11,411 bases of DNA from an uncultured Pirellula sp. (GCA_903837255.1 CAILTZ010000593.1:1-11411); one strand, 5' to 3'; positions 1 to 7,669 are shown, numbered from the stretch's first letter. Translations and numbers: made by a program. Notes: a model not told the origin generated them from the letters alone.

Positions 1-199
1 ACTCCCGCCTAGGCAGGATCGTATTGGTTCGGGGGACCTCAGGACGCGAATTGGATTCCATGGATTCTATGATACGCGAACGGCTCGAAAAAGCCATTCG
101 GGCCAAGGGAGGCCCCACCGGCTTCAATCGCACCTGCGATGATGTGGCGCTATTAAGGAGAGTTTGCGCGCAGAATATTAAGCTTTCTAAGCCATTAGG
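1..199. other. Left-edge region with no confident gene
   Basis: No convincing start, ribosome binding site or family motif was found on either strand. On the minus strand, downstream of the STN-domain gene, every ATG-initiated frame I followed stops within about 20 codons. On the plus strand one frame is open from base 3 through this stretch and into the antisense of the STN gene. It contains a DDVALLRRVC string faintly like the start of a DUF1549 domain, but this is too little to call a gene. An 8-bp palindrome (GCCTAGGC) lies at 7-14. No clear terminator follows the STN gene: the GCTT-AGA-AAGC hairpin near 181-191 is too short. Confidence 0.4.
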
Positions 200-1081
200 T
201 CATTTAGGGCTCTCAGCGTTTTTTGCTACGGGCTTCTCCACGAATCGACGCGGCTTGAGATTCGTTGGATCCTGCTTGGCGATCTCGCGCAGGAAGGTGG
301 CAAGCTCTTCCTGTGTCTCCTCGTTGGCGTGGACCACCAACACCGAGCCGACCATCGACATCGCGGAAGTTCCCCCAGCGTTTAACCAAGTGTCCGGAGT
401 TATCGACGTTTCGATGGCGTGAATGAGATCGTTCGTTACCGTGTTGTTGGGCAAGATAAAGCTAAGGTCATAGTAACGGTTGATATTGGACGAATTCTTT
501 TTGTTGGTGACAAGGAGTGCTTCTCCTTTCACTACCGTCGTCAAATTCAATGGTTCGAGTACTTGTCGGATGATGTCGCGTGCGCGCGTATCCGGGCGAT
601 CCGCCGTTACGGGGTCCTCTGGTGTGATGGATTCCTCTTCCAATCCTTTCTCATCGATCACGATGGCAATCCCCAATTCGTCGCTCAGCGTTTGAAAGAA
701 GCTGCTCAGGGGTGTATTCCTGAAGCTTCCGTCGATACGCTCGTTCAGCACGCGGCGAATACGAGCTTCTCGCTCATTGGACTCGGCATCCGCTGCACCA
801 TTGAGCCAACCTGGAATGAGCCAACCTGGAACCTCAGCATTCGCTTTGGTCCATTTGTAAGGGACCAGCAGTTGCGTGCCGCCCATACCATCCAGAACCA
901 TACCACCCACACCCCCGCAGATCGCCATCTGCGCTAGCACATCAGGTTGGTCGCTGGGTGTTTCTATCTGTCCAAGTGCTTGAGGGGTTTGGTTTACAAA
1001 CCCCAACCCGCTGATTTTCAGTGCGGTCACCAGTGCGATACCCCCAGCGATACCGACCATTGAGAAAAAAGATCGAGTCAT
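200..1081 (-). CDS. Membrane-anchored STN-like (secretin N-terminal-like) domain protein, planctomycete type
   Basis: This is a 293-residue protein of unknown precise role. Residues about 5-24 form a hydrophobic segment (signal peptide or membrane anchor). A glycine-rich stretch follows (55-68), then a charged linker. Residues about 105-193 look like the STN-like fold common in planctomycete proteins: a short beta strand, NTPLSSFFQTLSDELGIAIVID, then a PVT turn and a helix leading to VVKGEALLVT. Residues about 203-267 are the usual companion segment (YYDLSFIL, then ITPDTWLNAGG, then VLVVHANEETQEELATFL). STN domains in secretins and TonB receptors mediate protein contacts, but no secretin barrel is present here. 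I chose the ATG at 1081 because GGAG lies 8 nt upstream (1090-1093) and it places the hydrophobic segment at the N-terminus. An in-frame extension to 1186 is possible but lacks such support. The gene lies downstream of the fused MFS gene on the same strand, with its own likely promoter. The domain call is from remembered family patterns. Confidence 0.8.
   Translation of the reverse strand: MTRSFFSMVGIAGGIALVTALKISGLGFVNQTPQALGQIETPSDQPDVLAQMAICGGVGGMVLDGMGGTQLLVPYKWTKANAEVPGWLIPGWLNGAADAESNEREARIRRVLNERIDGSFRNTPLSSFFQTLSDELGIAIVIDEKGLEEESITPEDPVTADRPDTRARDIIRQVLEPLNLTTVVKGEALLVTNKKNSSNINRYYDLSFILPNNTVTNDLIHAIETSITPDTWLNAGGTSAMSMVGSVLVVHANEETQEELATFLREIAKQDPTNLKPRRFVEKPVAKNAESPK
802..831. repeat. 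15-bp perfect tandem duplication inside the STN-domain gene
   Basis: Two identical head-to-tail copies of TGAGCCAACCTGGAA lie at 802-816 and 817-831. The unit is five codons long, so the gene stays in frame. It produces a repeated PGWL motif in the protein (PGWLI then PGWLN, residues 85-94) in the linker ahead of the STN-like domain. The bases on either side do not extend the repeat, so it looks like a recent slippage duplication. Confidence 0.85.
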
Positions 1082-1185
1082 GAGCGTTTCTCCATTGAAG
1101 AGATGCAGAAAAGAGAGACTGAGAAGAGTAGTTGGCCGACTTGGATGAGCGATCCGCAAAGAACCCATCCAAACCTGCTTACGCA

Positions 1186-1215
1186 ATTGTAAACCTATAC
1201 GTTGGCCGTCGCCAA
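1186..1215 (-). promoter_or_regulatory. Candidate sigma70-like promoter for the STN-domain gene
   Basis: Read on the minus strand there is a -35-like TTGGCG (1210-1215), an 18-bp spacer and a -10-like TACAAT (1186-1191). Transcription would start near 1179, leaving a leader of about 100 nt before the ATG at 1081. The -35 box lies within the perfect hairpin at 1201-1216, which could let a protein or structure affect promoter use. This rests on motif match only, and planctomycete promoters are not always of this type. Confidence 0.3.
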
Positions 1216-1216
1216 C
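1201..1216. repeat. Perfect 6-bp inverted repeat (hairpin) between the two minus-strand genes
   Basis: GTTGGC and GCCAAC flank the 4-base loop CGTC. On the minus strand it lies about 50 nt after the fused MFS gene and overlaps the candidate -35 box of the next gene. No T-run follows it on either strand, so it is a poor intrinsic terminator. An operator or attenuating structure is possible. Confidence 0.45.
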
Positions 1217-1267
1217 AATTTCCGTTCGCTCGGAACTATTTTTCTAGGCTTGATCGGCCGGAAAGTT

Positions 1268-3505
1268 CTAGCGCAGCAGTCGAGTCAAGTTCGTGTACTC
1301 GTCGGTCCAGAGTGGAACCGAGCGCGGTCGGTTGAGATACTCGGGCAAGTCCGCGATTTCGTCGGCGACTTGTTCGAGGAATTGCGGTTCCTTGCTCAGT
1401 AGAATGTAGTAGTTCCGACTCAGTGAATCGGTCTCCTTGCGGTAAATCCTGCGATAACCATATCCGTGTTTTTGAGCCAATCGCTCGGTTACGGGAAATA
1501 GATCCAAGTGCGTGTTGGTGATATGGATAACCAGCAGTCCATCGGGTTTCAGATGCTCCGAGTAGATGCCAATGGCCTCATCGGTCAGAAGGTGCGTCGG
1601 GACAGCGTCCCCGGAAAACGCATCGAGGATCAGTAGATCGAACTGCTGGTTTGCGCCGGATTTAAGTTCCCGTTCGAGTTGCAAACGGGCGTCCCCCAAT
1701 ACCGTGTCGACTTTGCCGCGGCAATCCGAAAGATAATGGAACCATTGCGTGTTTTTAGCCACCTCGATGACTTGGGGATTGATTTCATAGAAGCGAATCC
1801 GATCTTCTGCTCGTGCGTAGGCGGCGACCGTACCTACTCCCAACCCAATGGCTCCAATGTGGCATTGTGCGTGCTTTTGCTGGACGTAGCGAATACCGGT
1901 CTCACAACCTGAGCCTGGGCCGTAATAGGTCAATGGTAGATGTCTCTTCATCGGATCCGCATACTGCATGCCATGCTGAATGTGCCCGCTGTAGAAGGCG
2001 AAAAGATCCTCTGGAGTATTTCGATCCAAGCGGTCTACAGATAGAACGCCATAAAAATTCCTGGCTTCATGCTGAACGCTTGCGCTATCGGAATCGTTAT
2101 CTGGCAATGCATCGCGAATGAGGTAAAAGCAGGTGCCGATGGCCAAGAGCGTTCCGATCCCGAATAGCCCAAGACGCATCGGGCTGCGTTTCTGTGCGAT
2201 GATCGAATAGAGAATGACGACGCACAACACTGCACAGCACAAAAAAGCGAGTGTCAGTTCAAAGAATGTTTTAAAAACATAAGGTGCGATCAGATTCACC
2301 AAGATACCGCCCAGAGCCCCTCCGAGCGAAATGGTTAAATAGAACCCCGTGAGATACCCAGGCCCCGGTTTGGACTTTGCAAGCTCCCCATGACATACCA
2401 CGAGCATACAGAACAACGCAGAGAAATAGACACCCGCCTCCAACCACCAAAGCTTCGAAAGCAGAATTTCATTCGCACCCGAAAGCCCTAGTATCCCATT
2501 GAAAATGTCCGAAGCCCAGTAGACAATCTGGGTGTAGTTCGACAAACAAAAAAGCAACCCTAGCCCAGCCATCGTGTAGAGAGAACGCGAATACCACCTG
2601 GGTTGGTCGAACGCCACGATGAACGAAAGCAGATAAAGGGCCAGGGGAACAATCCACAGCAGCGGTACTGTGGCAATGTTCTGACACACCTCATTGGTCA
2701 CCGCCAAAAATACGATGCAGGCTAACGTCGGTAGCACAATCCATTTGACCATCTGAAAAAGACTTGGTGGTCCCTCGATGATACCGCTAGGTTGAATCTC
2801 ACCAACAGAATCTTCTGACTTGGAAACCGATGATGTGCTCGTTATCGAAACCGTAGAAAGACGTTTCGAGCTAAGCGAATAAGTCTGCCAAGCGCAGTAG
2901 CCACAACAGAGCGTAAATGCCGCAAAACCCACCGACCACATCGCGGCTTGGGAAACAATCCCCCAGTTGGCCTCAAAGAAAAACGGGTAACTAATCAGCG
3001 CCAACAACGATCCAAAATTCGAAAGCGCAAACAATCGGTAAGGTGACTTGTCAAACGACTCACTGAACCACTTTTGTAGCAACGGACCAGTCGACGAAAG
3101 TGCAAAGTAAGGCAACCCAACCGTTGCACCGAGCAACATCAAAACCTGCAGCAGCGGCCACTCATTATCCGCACCCGTGGGGCGCAGGGATGTCGGTGGT
3201 ATCAACCGATTGATCGCGACGCTCCCAAGGGCCACTGCCAAGACCACAAGGTGAAGATACAACCGAGACCGAGGCGCCAAGTGAACACTTGTCAGGTGGG
3301 CGTACAGATACCCCAAGAAAAGTACGATTTGAAAGAAGAGCATCGCCGAAGTCCAAACCGCAGGGGTTCCACCAAACCATGGCAGAATGAACTTGCTCAG
3401 TAGCGGCTGGACCTGAAACAACAAAAACGCGCTGATAAAAACGGTGATCGCATAGGCCAACGGCGAAAAGCCCACCGAGGCTCGGGGCACATTCTCTTGC
3501 TGCAT
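1268..3505 (-). CDS. Fused MFS-like transporter / spermidine synthase-like methyltransferase-fold protein
   Basis: This is a 745-residue integral membrane protein. The N-terminal half (about residues 14-465) holds many hydrophobic segments. It opens with the block typical of fused MFS/spermidine-synthase proteins: SAFLLFQVQPLLSKFILPWF, then GGTPAVWTS and a second helix. A Ser/Thr-rich polar loop (208-235) divides the membrane region. The soluble C-terminal part (about 480-745) has a Rossmann nucleotide-binding pattern: IGLGVGT (553-559), acidic E574 in FYEINPQV, VLGDAR (603-607, D606), LDAFSGDAVPTHLLT (627-641) and a closing PLWTDEYTNL. Such proteins may make or export polyamine-like products, but the glycine loop and missing polyamine-site residues mean the substrate is unknown. 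The ATG at 3505 has AGGA at 3513-3516, 7 nt upstream. Its promoter should lie in the divergent region shared with the DUF1501 operon. I am sure of the family and unsure of the reaction. Confidence 0.88.
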   Translation of the reverse strand: MQQENVPRASVGFSPLAYAITVFISAFLLFQVQPLLSKFILPWFGGTPAVWTSAMLFFQIVLFLGYLYAHLTSVHLAPRSRLYLHLVVLAVALGSVAINRLIPPTSLRPTGADNEWPLLQVLMLLGATVGLPYFALSSTGPLLQKWFSESFDKSPYRLFALSNFGSLLALISYPFFFEANWGIVSQAAMWSVGFAAFTLCCGYCAWQTYSLSSKRLSTVSITSTSSVSKSEDSVGEIQPSGIIEGPPSLFQMVKWIVLPTLACIVFLAVTNEVCQNIATVPLLWIVPLALYLLSFIVAFDQPRWYSRSLYTMAGLGLLFCLSNYTQIVYWASDIFNGILGLSGANEILLSKLWWLEAGVYFSALFCMLVVCHGELAKSKPGPGYLTGFYLTISLGGALGGILVNLIAPYVFKTFFELTLAFLCCAVLCVVILYSIIAQKRSPMRLGLFGIGTLLAIGTCFYLIRDALPDNDSDSASVQHEARNFYGVLSVDRLDRNTPEDLFAFYSGHIQHGMQYADPMKRHLPLTYYGPGSGCETGIRYVQQKHAQCHIGAIGLGVGTVAAYARAEDRIRFYEINPQVIEVAKNTQWFHYLSDCRGKVDTVLGDARLQLERELKSGANQQFDLLILDAFSGDAVPTHLLTDEAIGIYSEHLKPDGLLVIHITNTHLDLFPVTERLAQKHGYGYRRIYRKETDSLSRNYYILLSKEPQFLEQVADEIADLPEYLNRPRSVPLWTDEYTNLTRLLR

Positions 3506-3599
3506 CGCTAAATCCTAAGTCGACTTTCAAAGCATGGATCTCTTAACTCTATAACGATTGAAGAATCTCCATGCACCTAGCAATAATCCAATTTTGCTT

Positions 3600-3618
3600 G
3601 AGAAATCGCGATTTTCTC
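3600..3618. repeat. Imperfect palindrome (GAGAAATCG / CGATTTTCTC) in the divergent region
   Basis: The two arms match as an inverted repeat except for one extra T in the right arm, centred on TCGCGA. It lies between the candidate promoters of the two divergent units, about 95 bp from the MFS start. Its size and place fit a dimeric-repressor operator, but no regulator gene is nearby to link it to. Confidence 0.3.
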
Positions 3619-3686
3619 CCGGATGGTGCGCTATGATCGCCCCCGGGCAAACACGATAAGCCAAGTCGATTCAGCCAAGGTCGAAG

Positions 3687-3715
3687 TTGTTTTCTGCCGA
3701 TTTATCAGCTAGACT
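3687..3715 (+). promoter_or_regulatory. Candidate sigma70-like promoter for the DUF1501 operon
   Basis: TTGTTT (3687-3692) and TAGACT (3710-3715) are separated by 17 bp. This would give transcription from about 3722 and a leader of roughly 97 nt. The match to consensus is moderate, so this is a positional candidate only. Confidence 0.25.
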
Positions 3716-3807
3716 CATAAGGGTCCCTACTTGCCACCCGTGGGACGCCCCACCTTGACTGCGCCCGCCCCCCCAACCCATCCTTCCACTAGTCGACTCT
3801 GCAACGC

Positions 3808-3814
3808 AGGAGGA
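3808..3814 (+). promoter_or_regulatory. Strong Shine-Dalgarno site fixing the DUF1501 start
   Basis: AGGAGGA lies 4-5 nt ahead of the ATG at 3819. It is the best ribosome binding site in the window and confirms this start, which also puts the twin-arginine motif at residues 12-13. Confidence 0.8.
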
Positions 3815-3818
3815 CTCG

Positions 3819-5132
3819 ATGGCTCTGTCCCATCCAAATCGAACCCACACTCGCCGCGATTGGCTAGGGTCGGCCGCTACCTCGCTAGCCGCCGGCTTGA
3901 CCATCCCAGCGTTCCTAGCTCCCACGCGACTGCACGCCAACGGCGGTCAGGCCCGCTCGAACGTCAACTGCATCTTCATCTGGACCCAAGGTGGTACGAG
4001 CCACCACGACACGTTTGACCCCAAACCCTTGGCCTCCGACGGCGTTCGAGGGCCCTTGAGCGTCATCGAAACGGCGATCCCCGGCGTGCACTTTACGGAA
4101 CTGTGCCCTCGGATGGCCAAAGAGGTCAATCGCTTCTCGCTGCTTCGGAGCTGGAATCCCAAAAACGCTGGGCACGGAGTTGCCGACCACTGGTGCATGT
4201 CAGGTCGCAATATCAATCCGTCGCTGATTTACCCTTGTGTCGGCTCTGTCGTCTCGCAACAACTCGGATTCAAATCGGCTTTGCCACCGTTCGTCCAGCT
4301 CGGAGCCCACGTCGATCGTTCGTTCCAAGGCGGCTTGCCTGGCGTGCTCGGCCTAGAACACGCGGCCTTTGAGATCCATGCCGAAGCCAACGTCGATCGT
4401 TTCTCGGTGCGCGATATCACCCCGCCACTGAACATGGAGCTGACCCGCATCGATCGAAGACGGGATTTGCTCGACAAGATCGATCGTATGCAGCGAACTG
4501 CCGATAAACAGCCGGCGGCGTTCGATGCCCTCGATGAACATTACAAAACCGCCTTCAAGATGATCACCGCACCGGAGACTAAACAAGCCTTTGACATCGC
4601 CACTGAACCGGAGGCTCTCCGAAACGACTACGGTCGCAGCTCCTTTGGTCAGCGACTACTGCTCGCTCGCCGTCTGATCCAATCCGGTGTGCGATTCGTC
4701 ACCGTCAGCGATCCGGGTTGGGATCACCATCAAGACTGCTTCAACGGCCTGAAACAACATCGCATGCCCCAGGTCGACCAAGCCCTCCCGGCTCTGCTGA
4801 TCGATCTCGAGCAACAAGGCCTCCTGGATTCGACCCTGGTGGTCTGGATGACCGACTTTGGTCGCACCCCTAAGATCAACCCTGCCATCGGACGCGATCA
4901 CTGGGCAAGCTCCGGCTTTGCGATCATGGCGGGTGCAGGAATCCCTGGCGGTAGCATCATCGGTGATACCGACGCCGACGGAGGGCAACCAAACTCCAAT
5001 GAGTACTTCACCGAAAACATCGTTGCGACGATGTACCACAAACTCGGGCTGCCCCTGGATCTGACCGTTACGGCCAGCGATGGCCGACCCATTCGACTGC
5101 TCGAAGGCGAACCAGTGCGAGAGTGGGTCTAA
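3819..5132 (+). CDS. DUF1501 family protein, Tat-exported (alkaline-phosphatase/sulfatase-like fold)
   Basis: This is a 437-residue protein, near the family's usual length. Residues 11-40 are a Tat signal: TRRDWL, then a small-residue hydrophobic stretch ending near LHA, so it should leave the cytoplasm folded. Family blocks follow in order: FIWTQGGTSHHDTFDPK (53-69), SWNPKNAGHGVADHWCMSG (111-129), FVTVSDPGWDHH (293-304), VVWMTDFGRTPKIN (341-354), GRDHW (358-362), a glycine-rich AGAGIPGGSIIG (371-382), and the closing NEYFTENIVATMYHKLG. The His/Asp-rich motifs fit the metal-binding core of the alkaline phosphatase superfamily, to which DUF1501 is usually related; no reaction is proven. In planctomycetes these genes usually sit beside DUF1549/DUF1553 genes, as here, where the next gene starts 20 bp later. 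The shared operon suggests joint action at the cell surface or in the periplasm. Confidence 0.93.
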   Translation: MALSHPNRTHTRRDWLGSAATSLAAGLTIPAFLAPTRLHANGGQARSNVNCIFIWTQGGTSHHDTFDPKPLASDGVRGPLSVIETAIPGVHFTELCPRMAKEVNRFSLLRSWNPKNAGHGVADHWCMSGRNINPSLIYPCVGSVVSQQLGFKSALPPFVQLGAHVDRSFQGGLPGVLGLEHAAFEIHAEANVDRFSVRDITPPLNMELTRIDRRRDLLDKIDRMQRTADKQPAAFDALDEHYKTAFKMITAPETKQAFDIATEPEALRNDYGRSSFGQRLLLARRLIQSGVRFVTVSDPGWDHHQDCFNGLKQHRMPQVDQALPALLIDLEQQGLLDSTLVVWMTDFGRTPKINPAIGRDHWASSGFAIMAGAGIPGGSIIGDTDADGGQPNSNEYFTENIVATMYHKLGLPLDLTVTASDGRPIRLLEGEPVREWV

Positions 5133-5139
5133 TCGCCTT

Positions 5140-5145
5140 GGGAGG
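5140..5145 (+). promoter_or_regulatory. Shine-Dalgarno site supporting a GTG start
   Basis: GGGAGG lies 7 nt ahead of the GTG at 5153, in the 20-bp gap after the DUF1501 stop. It decides for this start over internal ATGs such as those at 5213 and 5219, and it keeps a full signal peptide. Confidence 0.7.
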
Positions 5146-5152
5146 CTAAGCC

Positions 5153-7669
5153 GTGTACCGTACCTATCCTTTGCACTGCCGTGCGATCCGTGTCCTGGGG
5201 ATCATCGTTGCCATGGCGATGAACCTCGGTTCGCTCCGGGCGCAATCCGACCGCAACCTAGTCGCCCAACCGGCCCAAGTAACCCTGCGCGGGAACTTTG
5301 CCCAAGCCCAGCTGCTGATTCAAGAGATCGATCCTTCGGCGGTCGGCAACCCATCCGCTGCGAGCGAGCTTTCCAGCGACTTTACCTCGCAATCGGTCTT
5401 CCAATCTCTGACCCCTGAGATCGTCACCGTTTCCCCCTCGGGTTGCTTGACGGCAGTGAGCAACGGTGCAGGAAAAATCATCGCAACGGTCGAAGGAAAA
5501 ACGGTCGAGATTCCGGTCGAAGTCACTGGCCTAGTCGATGCTCCGCAGGTCGACTTACATCGCGACCTGCTGCCCCTGATCACTCGATCCGGTTGCAATG
5601 CAGGCTCATGCCATGCCAGCCAGTACGGCAAAGGAGGCTTGGTCTTGAGCGTCATGGCCTTTGACCCAGTCCTCGACTACCAAAGCTTAGCTCTCGGCGC
5701 TAGAAGCCGTCGGATCAACACCAGCAATCCCGATGAGAGCCTCATGCTCAAGAAGGCCACCGCAGCGGTGCCTCACGGTGGAGGTGCACGATTTTCCGTC
5801 GACTCGAACGACTATCGCATGATGGCCCGCTGGATCGCAACGGGATCTCCCAAGCCCAACCCCAGTCCCGAGAAGATCGCTCGATTAGAAGTCTATCCGG
5901 CCAAGCGAATCTCGAGCGTTGCCCAAACGCAACAACTCCGGACAATTGCCACCTATGAGGGTGGCCAACAGCGGGACGTGACGGCTTGGACACGCTTTGA
6001 TGCGATGGACGAAGGGGTCGTGAAAGTATCGAGCTCCGGTTTGGCACAAACCGTTGGTAAGGGCCAAGGAGCGGTCATGGCACGCTTTGGTGATCGGGCC
6101 GAGATCGCTACCTTTGTCGTCCCCTTTGCCGACTCGGTCAATCTCGATAGTTGGGTTTCATTCCAGCCGATCGATGAGATTGCCAAGTCCAAGTTCCAGG
6201 AGCTCAGGCTCGCACCCTCTGGCCTTTGCGACGATGCAACCTTTTTGCGGCGAGCCTTCCTCGACGCTGTCGGAGCCTTGCCCAGTCTCGACGAAACGCG
6301 AGCCTTTCTGGCCTCGACCGACCCTCGCAAACGCGAGCTGTTGATCGATCGGCTATTAGGACTCTCTGGCGATGCCAATCTCAATACGTTCAACGATCAG
6401 TATGCGGCTTATTGGAGTTTGAAGTGGTCGGATTTGATTCGCAACAATTCCGCAGTGCTAGGCGAAAGCGGGATGTGGGCACTGCACAATTGGATGCGTG
6501 AATCGTTTCGCACCAACAAACCGATGGGCAAATTTGTCAGCGAGCTGATCACCGCCAAAGGTTCGATCTTCTCGAATGGGCCAGCCAATTACTACCGCAT
6601 CGCCAACAACCCAACGGATCTGGCCGAATCGACCGCTCAGCTGTTCCTCGGGACTCGATTGCAGTGTGCCAAGTGCCACCATCATCCTTACGAACGCTAT
6701 AGCCAAGACGACTACTATGGGTTCGCGGCCTTCTTTGCACGCGTGGCGAGCAAAAACAGCGCCGAGTTTGGGATCTTTGGCGGTGAAACGGTCGTCGTCG
6801 TAAACTCCGGGGGAGAAGTCTCCCACCCCAAAACCGGTGCGGTCATGAAACCCACCCCGCTCCAAGACAATCCCTTGGAGCACGCCAGCGATCGTCGGAT
6901 CGCACTGGCCGAATGGCTCACCCGCAAAGAGAATGCCGGCTTTGCTCGGAACATCGTCAACCGCTACACCGCCTACCTGCTCGGCAGAGGACTGGTCGAA
7001 CCCATCGATGACATGCGCTCGACGAATCCACCCTCGAACGCAGAGCTCATGGACTATCTAGTCAACGAGTTTCAACAGAGTGGATTCGACGTTCGGCACC
7101 TGATGCGATCCATCATGCGATCGCGACTTTATCAACTCGATTCACAGCCCAGTGAACTCAACGCCGAAGACTCGAGGTTTTACAGCCACTACCGGGTCAA
7201 ACGGATCGCTGCCGAACCCCTGCTCGATTGCATCGATGATGCGACCATGGTTCGGACCAAGCATCCGAATATGCCGTTGGGCAAACGAGCGGTCGAACTA
7301 CCCGATGCGGCAACCAACAACACCAATGCGTTCCTGGTAACCTTTGGCAAAACCAAACGAGCCAGCGTTTGCGAGTGCGAACGCACAGCCGATGAGAACC
7401 TCGCCCAAGCCTTGCACACCCTCAACGGGGACATCCTATCGAGCAAGATCGCTGATGGCCAAGGCCGTATCGCGGCCTTGGTGGCATCTGGCAAGCCGAC
7501 CGATGTGTGCGTCGAAGAGCTCTATCTGGCAACCCTTTGTCGCGGGCCAAACACCCAAGAGCTCGCCGAGGCCAGAGGTTTCATAACGTCGAGCCCCAGC
7601 CCAGCAGAAGGCTACCAGGATCTGCTCTGGGCTTTGATGAACTCCAAGCAATTCCTTTTCATACGATGA
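5153..7669 (+). CDS. Secreted Big2 / cytochrome c-like / DUF1549 / DUF1553 protein (planctomycete PSCyt-PSD family)
   Basis: This is an 838-residue exported protein with a GTG start. Residues 1-31 form a Sec signal (AIRVLGIIVAMAMN core, likely cut near RAQ-SDR). A Big2-like Ig fold spans about 40-126 (LTPEIVTVSPSGCLTAVSNG). The cytochrome-like segment (about 135-232) has the haem-type motif C148-NAGS-C153-H154, which has four rather than two spacer residues. A second Big2-like fold lies at about 243-323. DUF1549 spans about 338-531 (DDATFLRRAFLDAVGALPS) and ends with a classic CXXCH, C505-AK-C508-H509, in CAKCHHHPYERYSQDDYYGF. DUF1553 runs from about 578 to the end (DRRIALAEWLT, NRYTAYLLGRGLVEPIDDMR, closing NSKQFLFIR). 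The family is thought to work outside the cytoplasm with DUF1501 partners. A redox or substrate-breakdown role is inferred, since no substrate is known. The stop overlaps the next gene's ATG. Confidence 0.93.
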   Translation: MYRTYPLHCRAIRVLGIIVAMAMNLGSLRAQSDRNLVAQPAQVTLRGNFAQAQLLIQEIDPSAVGNPSAASELSSDFTSQSVFQSLTPEIVTVSPSGCLTAVSNGAGKIIATVEGKTVEIPVEVTGLVDAPQVDLHRDLLPLITRSGCNAGSCHASQYGKGGLVLSVMAFDPVLDYQSLALGARSRRINTSNPDESLMLKKATAAVPHGGGARFSVDSNDYRMMARWIATGSPKPNPSPEKIARLEVYPAKRISSVAQTQQLRTIATYEGGQQRDVTAWTRFDAMDEGVVKVSSSGLAQTVGKGQGAVMARFGDRAEIATFVVPFADSVNLDSWVSFQPIDEIAKSKFQELRLAPSGLCDDATFLRRAFLDAVGALPSLDETRAFLASTDPRKRELLIDRLLGLSGDANLNTFNDQYAAYWSLKWSDLIRNNSAVLGESGMWALHNWMRESFRTNKPMGKFVSELITAKGSIFSNGPANYYRIANNPTDLAESTAQLFLGTRLQCAKCHHHPYERYSQDDYYGFAAFFARVASKNSAEFGIFGGETVVVVNSGGEVSHPKTGAVMKPTPLQDNPLEHASDRRIALAEWLTRKENAGFARNIVNRYTAYLLGRGLVEPIDDMRSTNPPSNAELMDYLVNEFQQSGFDVRHLMRSIMRSRLYQLDSQPSELNAEDSRFYSHYRVKRIAAEPLLDCIDDATMVRTKHPNMPLGKRAVELPDAATNNTNAFLVTFGKTKRASVCECERTADENLAQALHTLNGDILSSKIADGQGRIAALVASGKPTDVCVEELYLATLCRGPNTQELAEARGFITSSPSPAEGYQDLLWALMNSKQFLFIR

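Larger units (their letters stand above)
3506..3818. promoter_or_regulatory. Divergent intergenic region between the fused MFS gene and the DUF1501 operon
   Basis: No gene is seen in these 313 bases, which must hold the promoters for both directions. On the minus strand a weak -10-like TATAGA (3548-3553) is the best candidate for the MFS gene, with a poor -35 (GTGCAT) 17 bp away. An imperfect palindrome occupies 3600-3618. A C-rich run occurs at about 3763-3780. The last bases carry the strong ribosome binding site of the DUF1501 gene. Confidence 0.5.

Noticed and set aside
419..937. Plus-strand open frame of 172 codons opposite the STN gene
   Set aside because: It has no motif or ribosome binding site, and the minus-strand frame has recognisable domain structure.
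1082..1186. Longer start for the STN-domain protein (35 extra residues)
   Set aside because: It would bury the hydrophobic segment and overlap the candidate promoter. The ATG at 1081 has a well-placed GGAG.
1195..1216. Intrinsic terminator after the fused MFS gene
   Set aside because: The hairpin is perfect, but no T-run follows on the minus strand.
4300..4500. Frequent CGATCG / GATCGAT motifs, suggesting a HIP1-like or uptake-type repeat
   Set aside because: They fall in coding frame as Ile-Asp-Arg or Val-Asp-Arg codons and fit codon preference. There is no regular spacing.
7507..7665. N-terminal extension of the PPC protein by 53 codons
   Set aside because: It overlaps the conserved end of the DUF1553 domain in another frame. 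The ATG at 7666 gives a proper signal peptide and an ATGA overlap.
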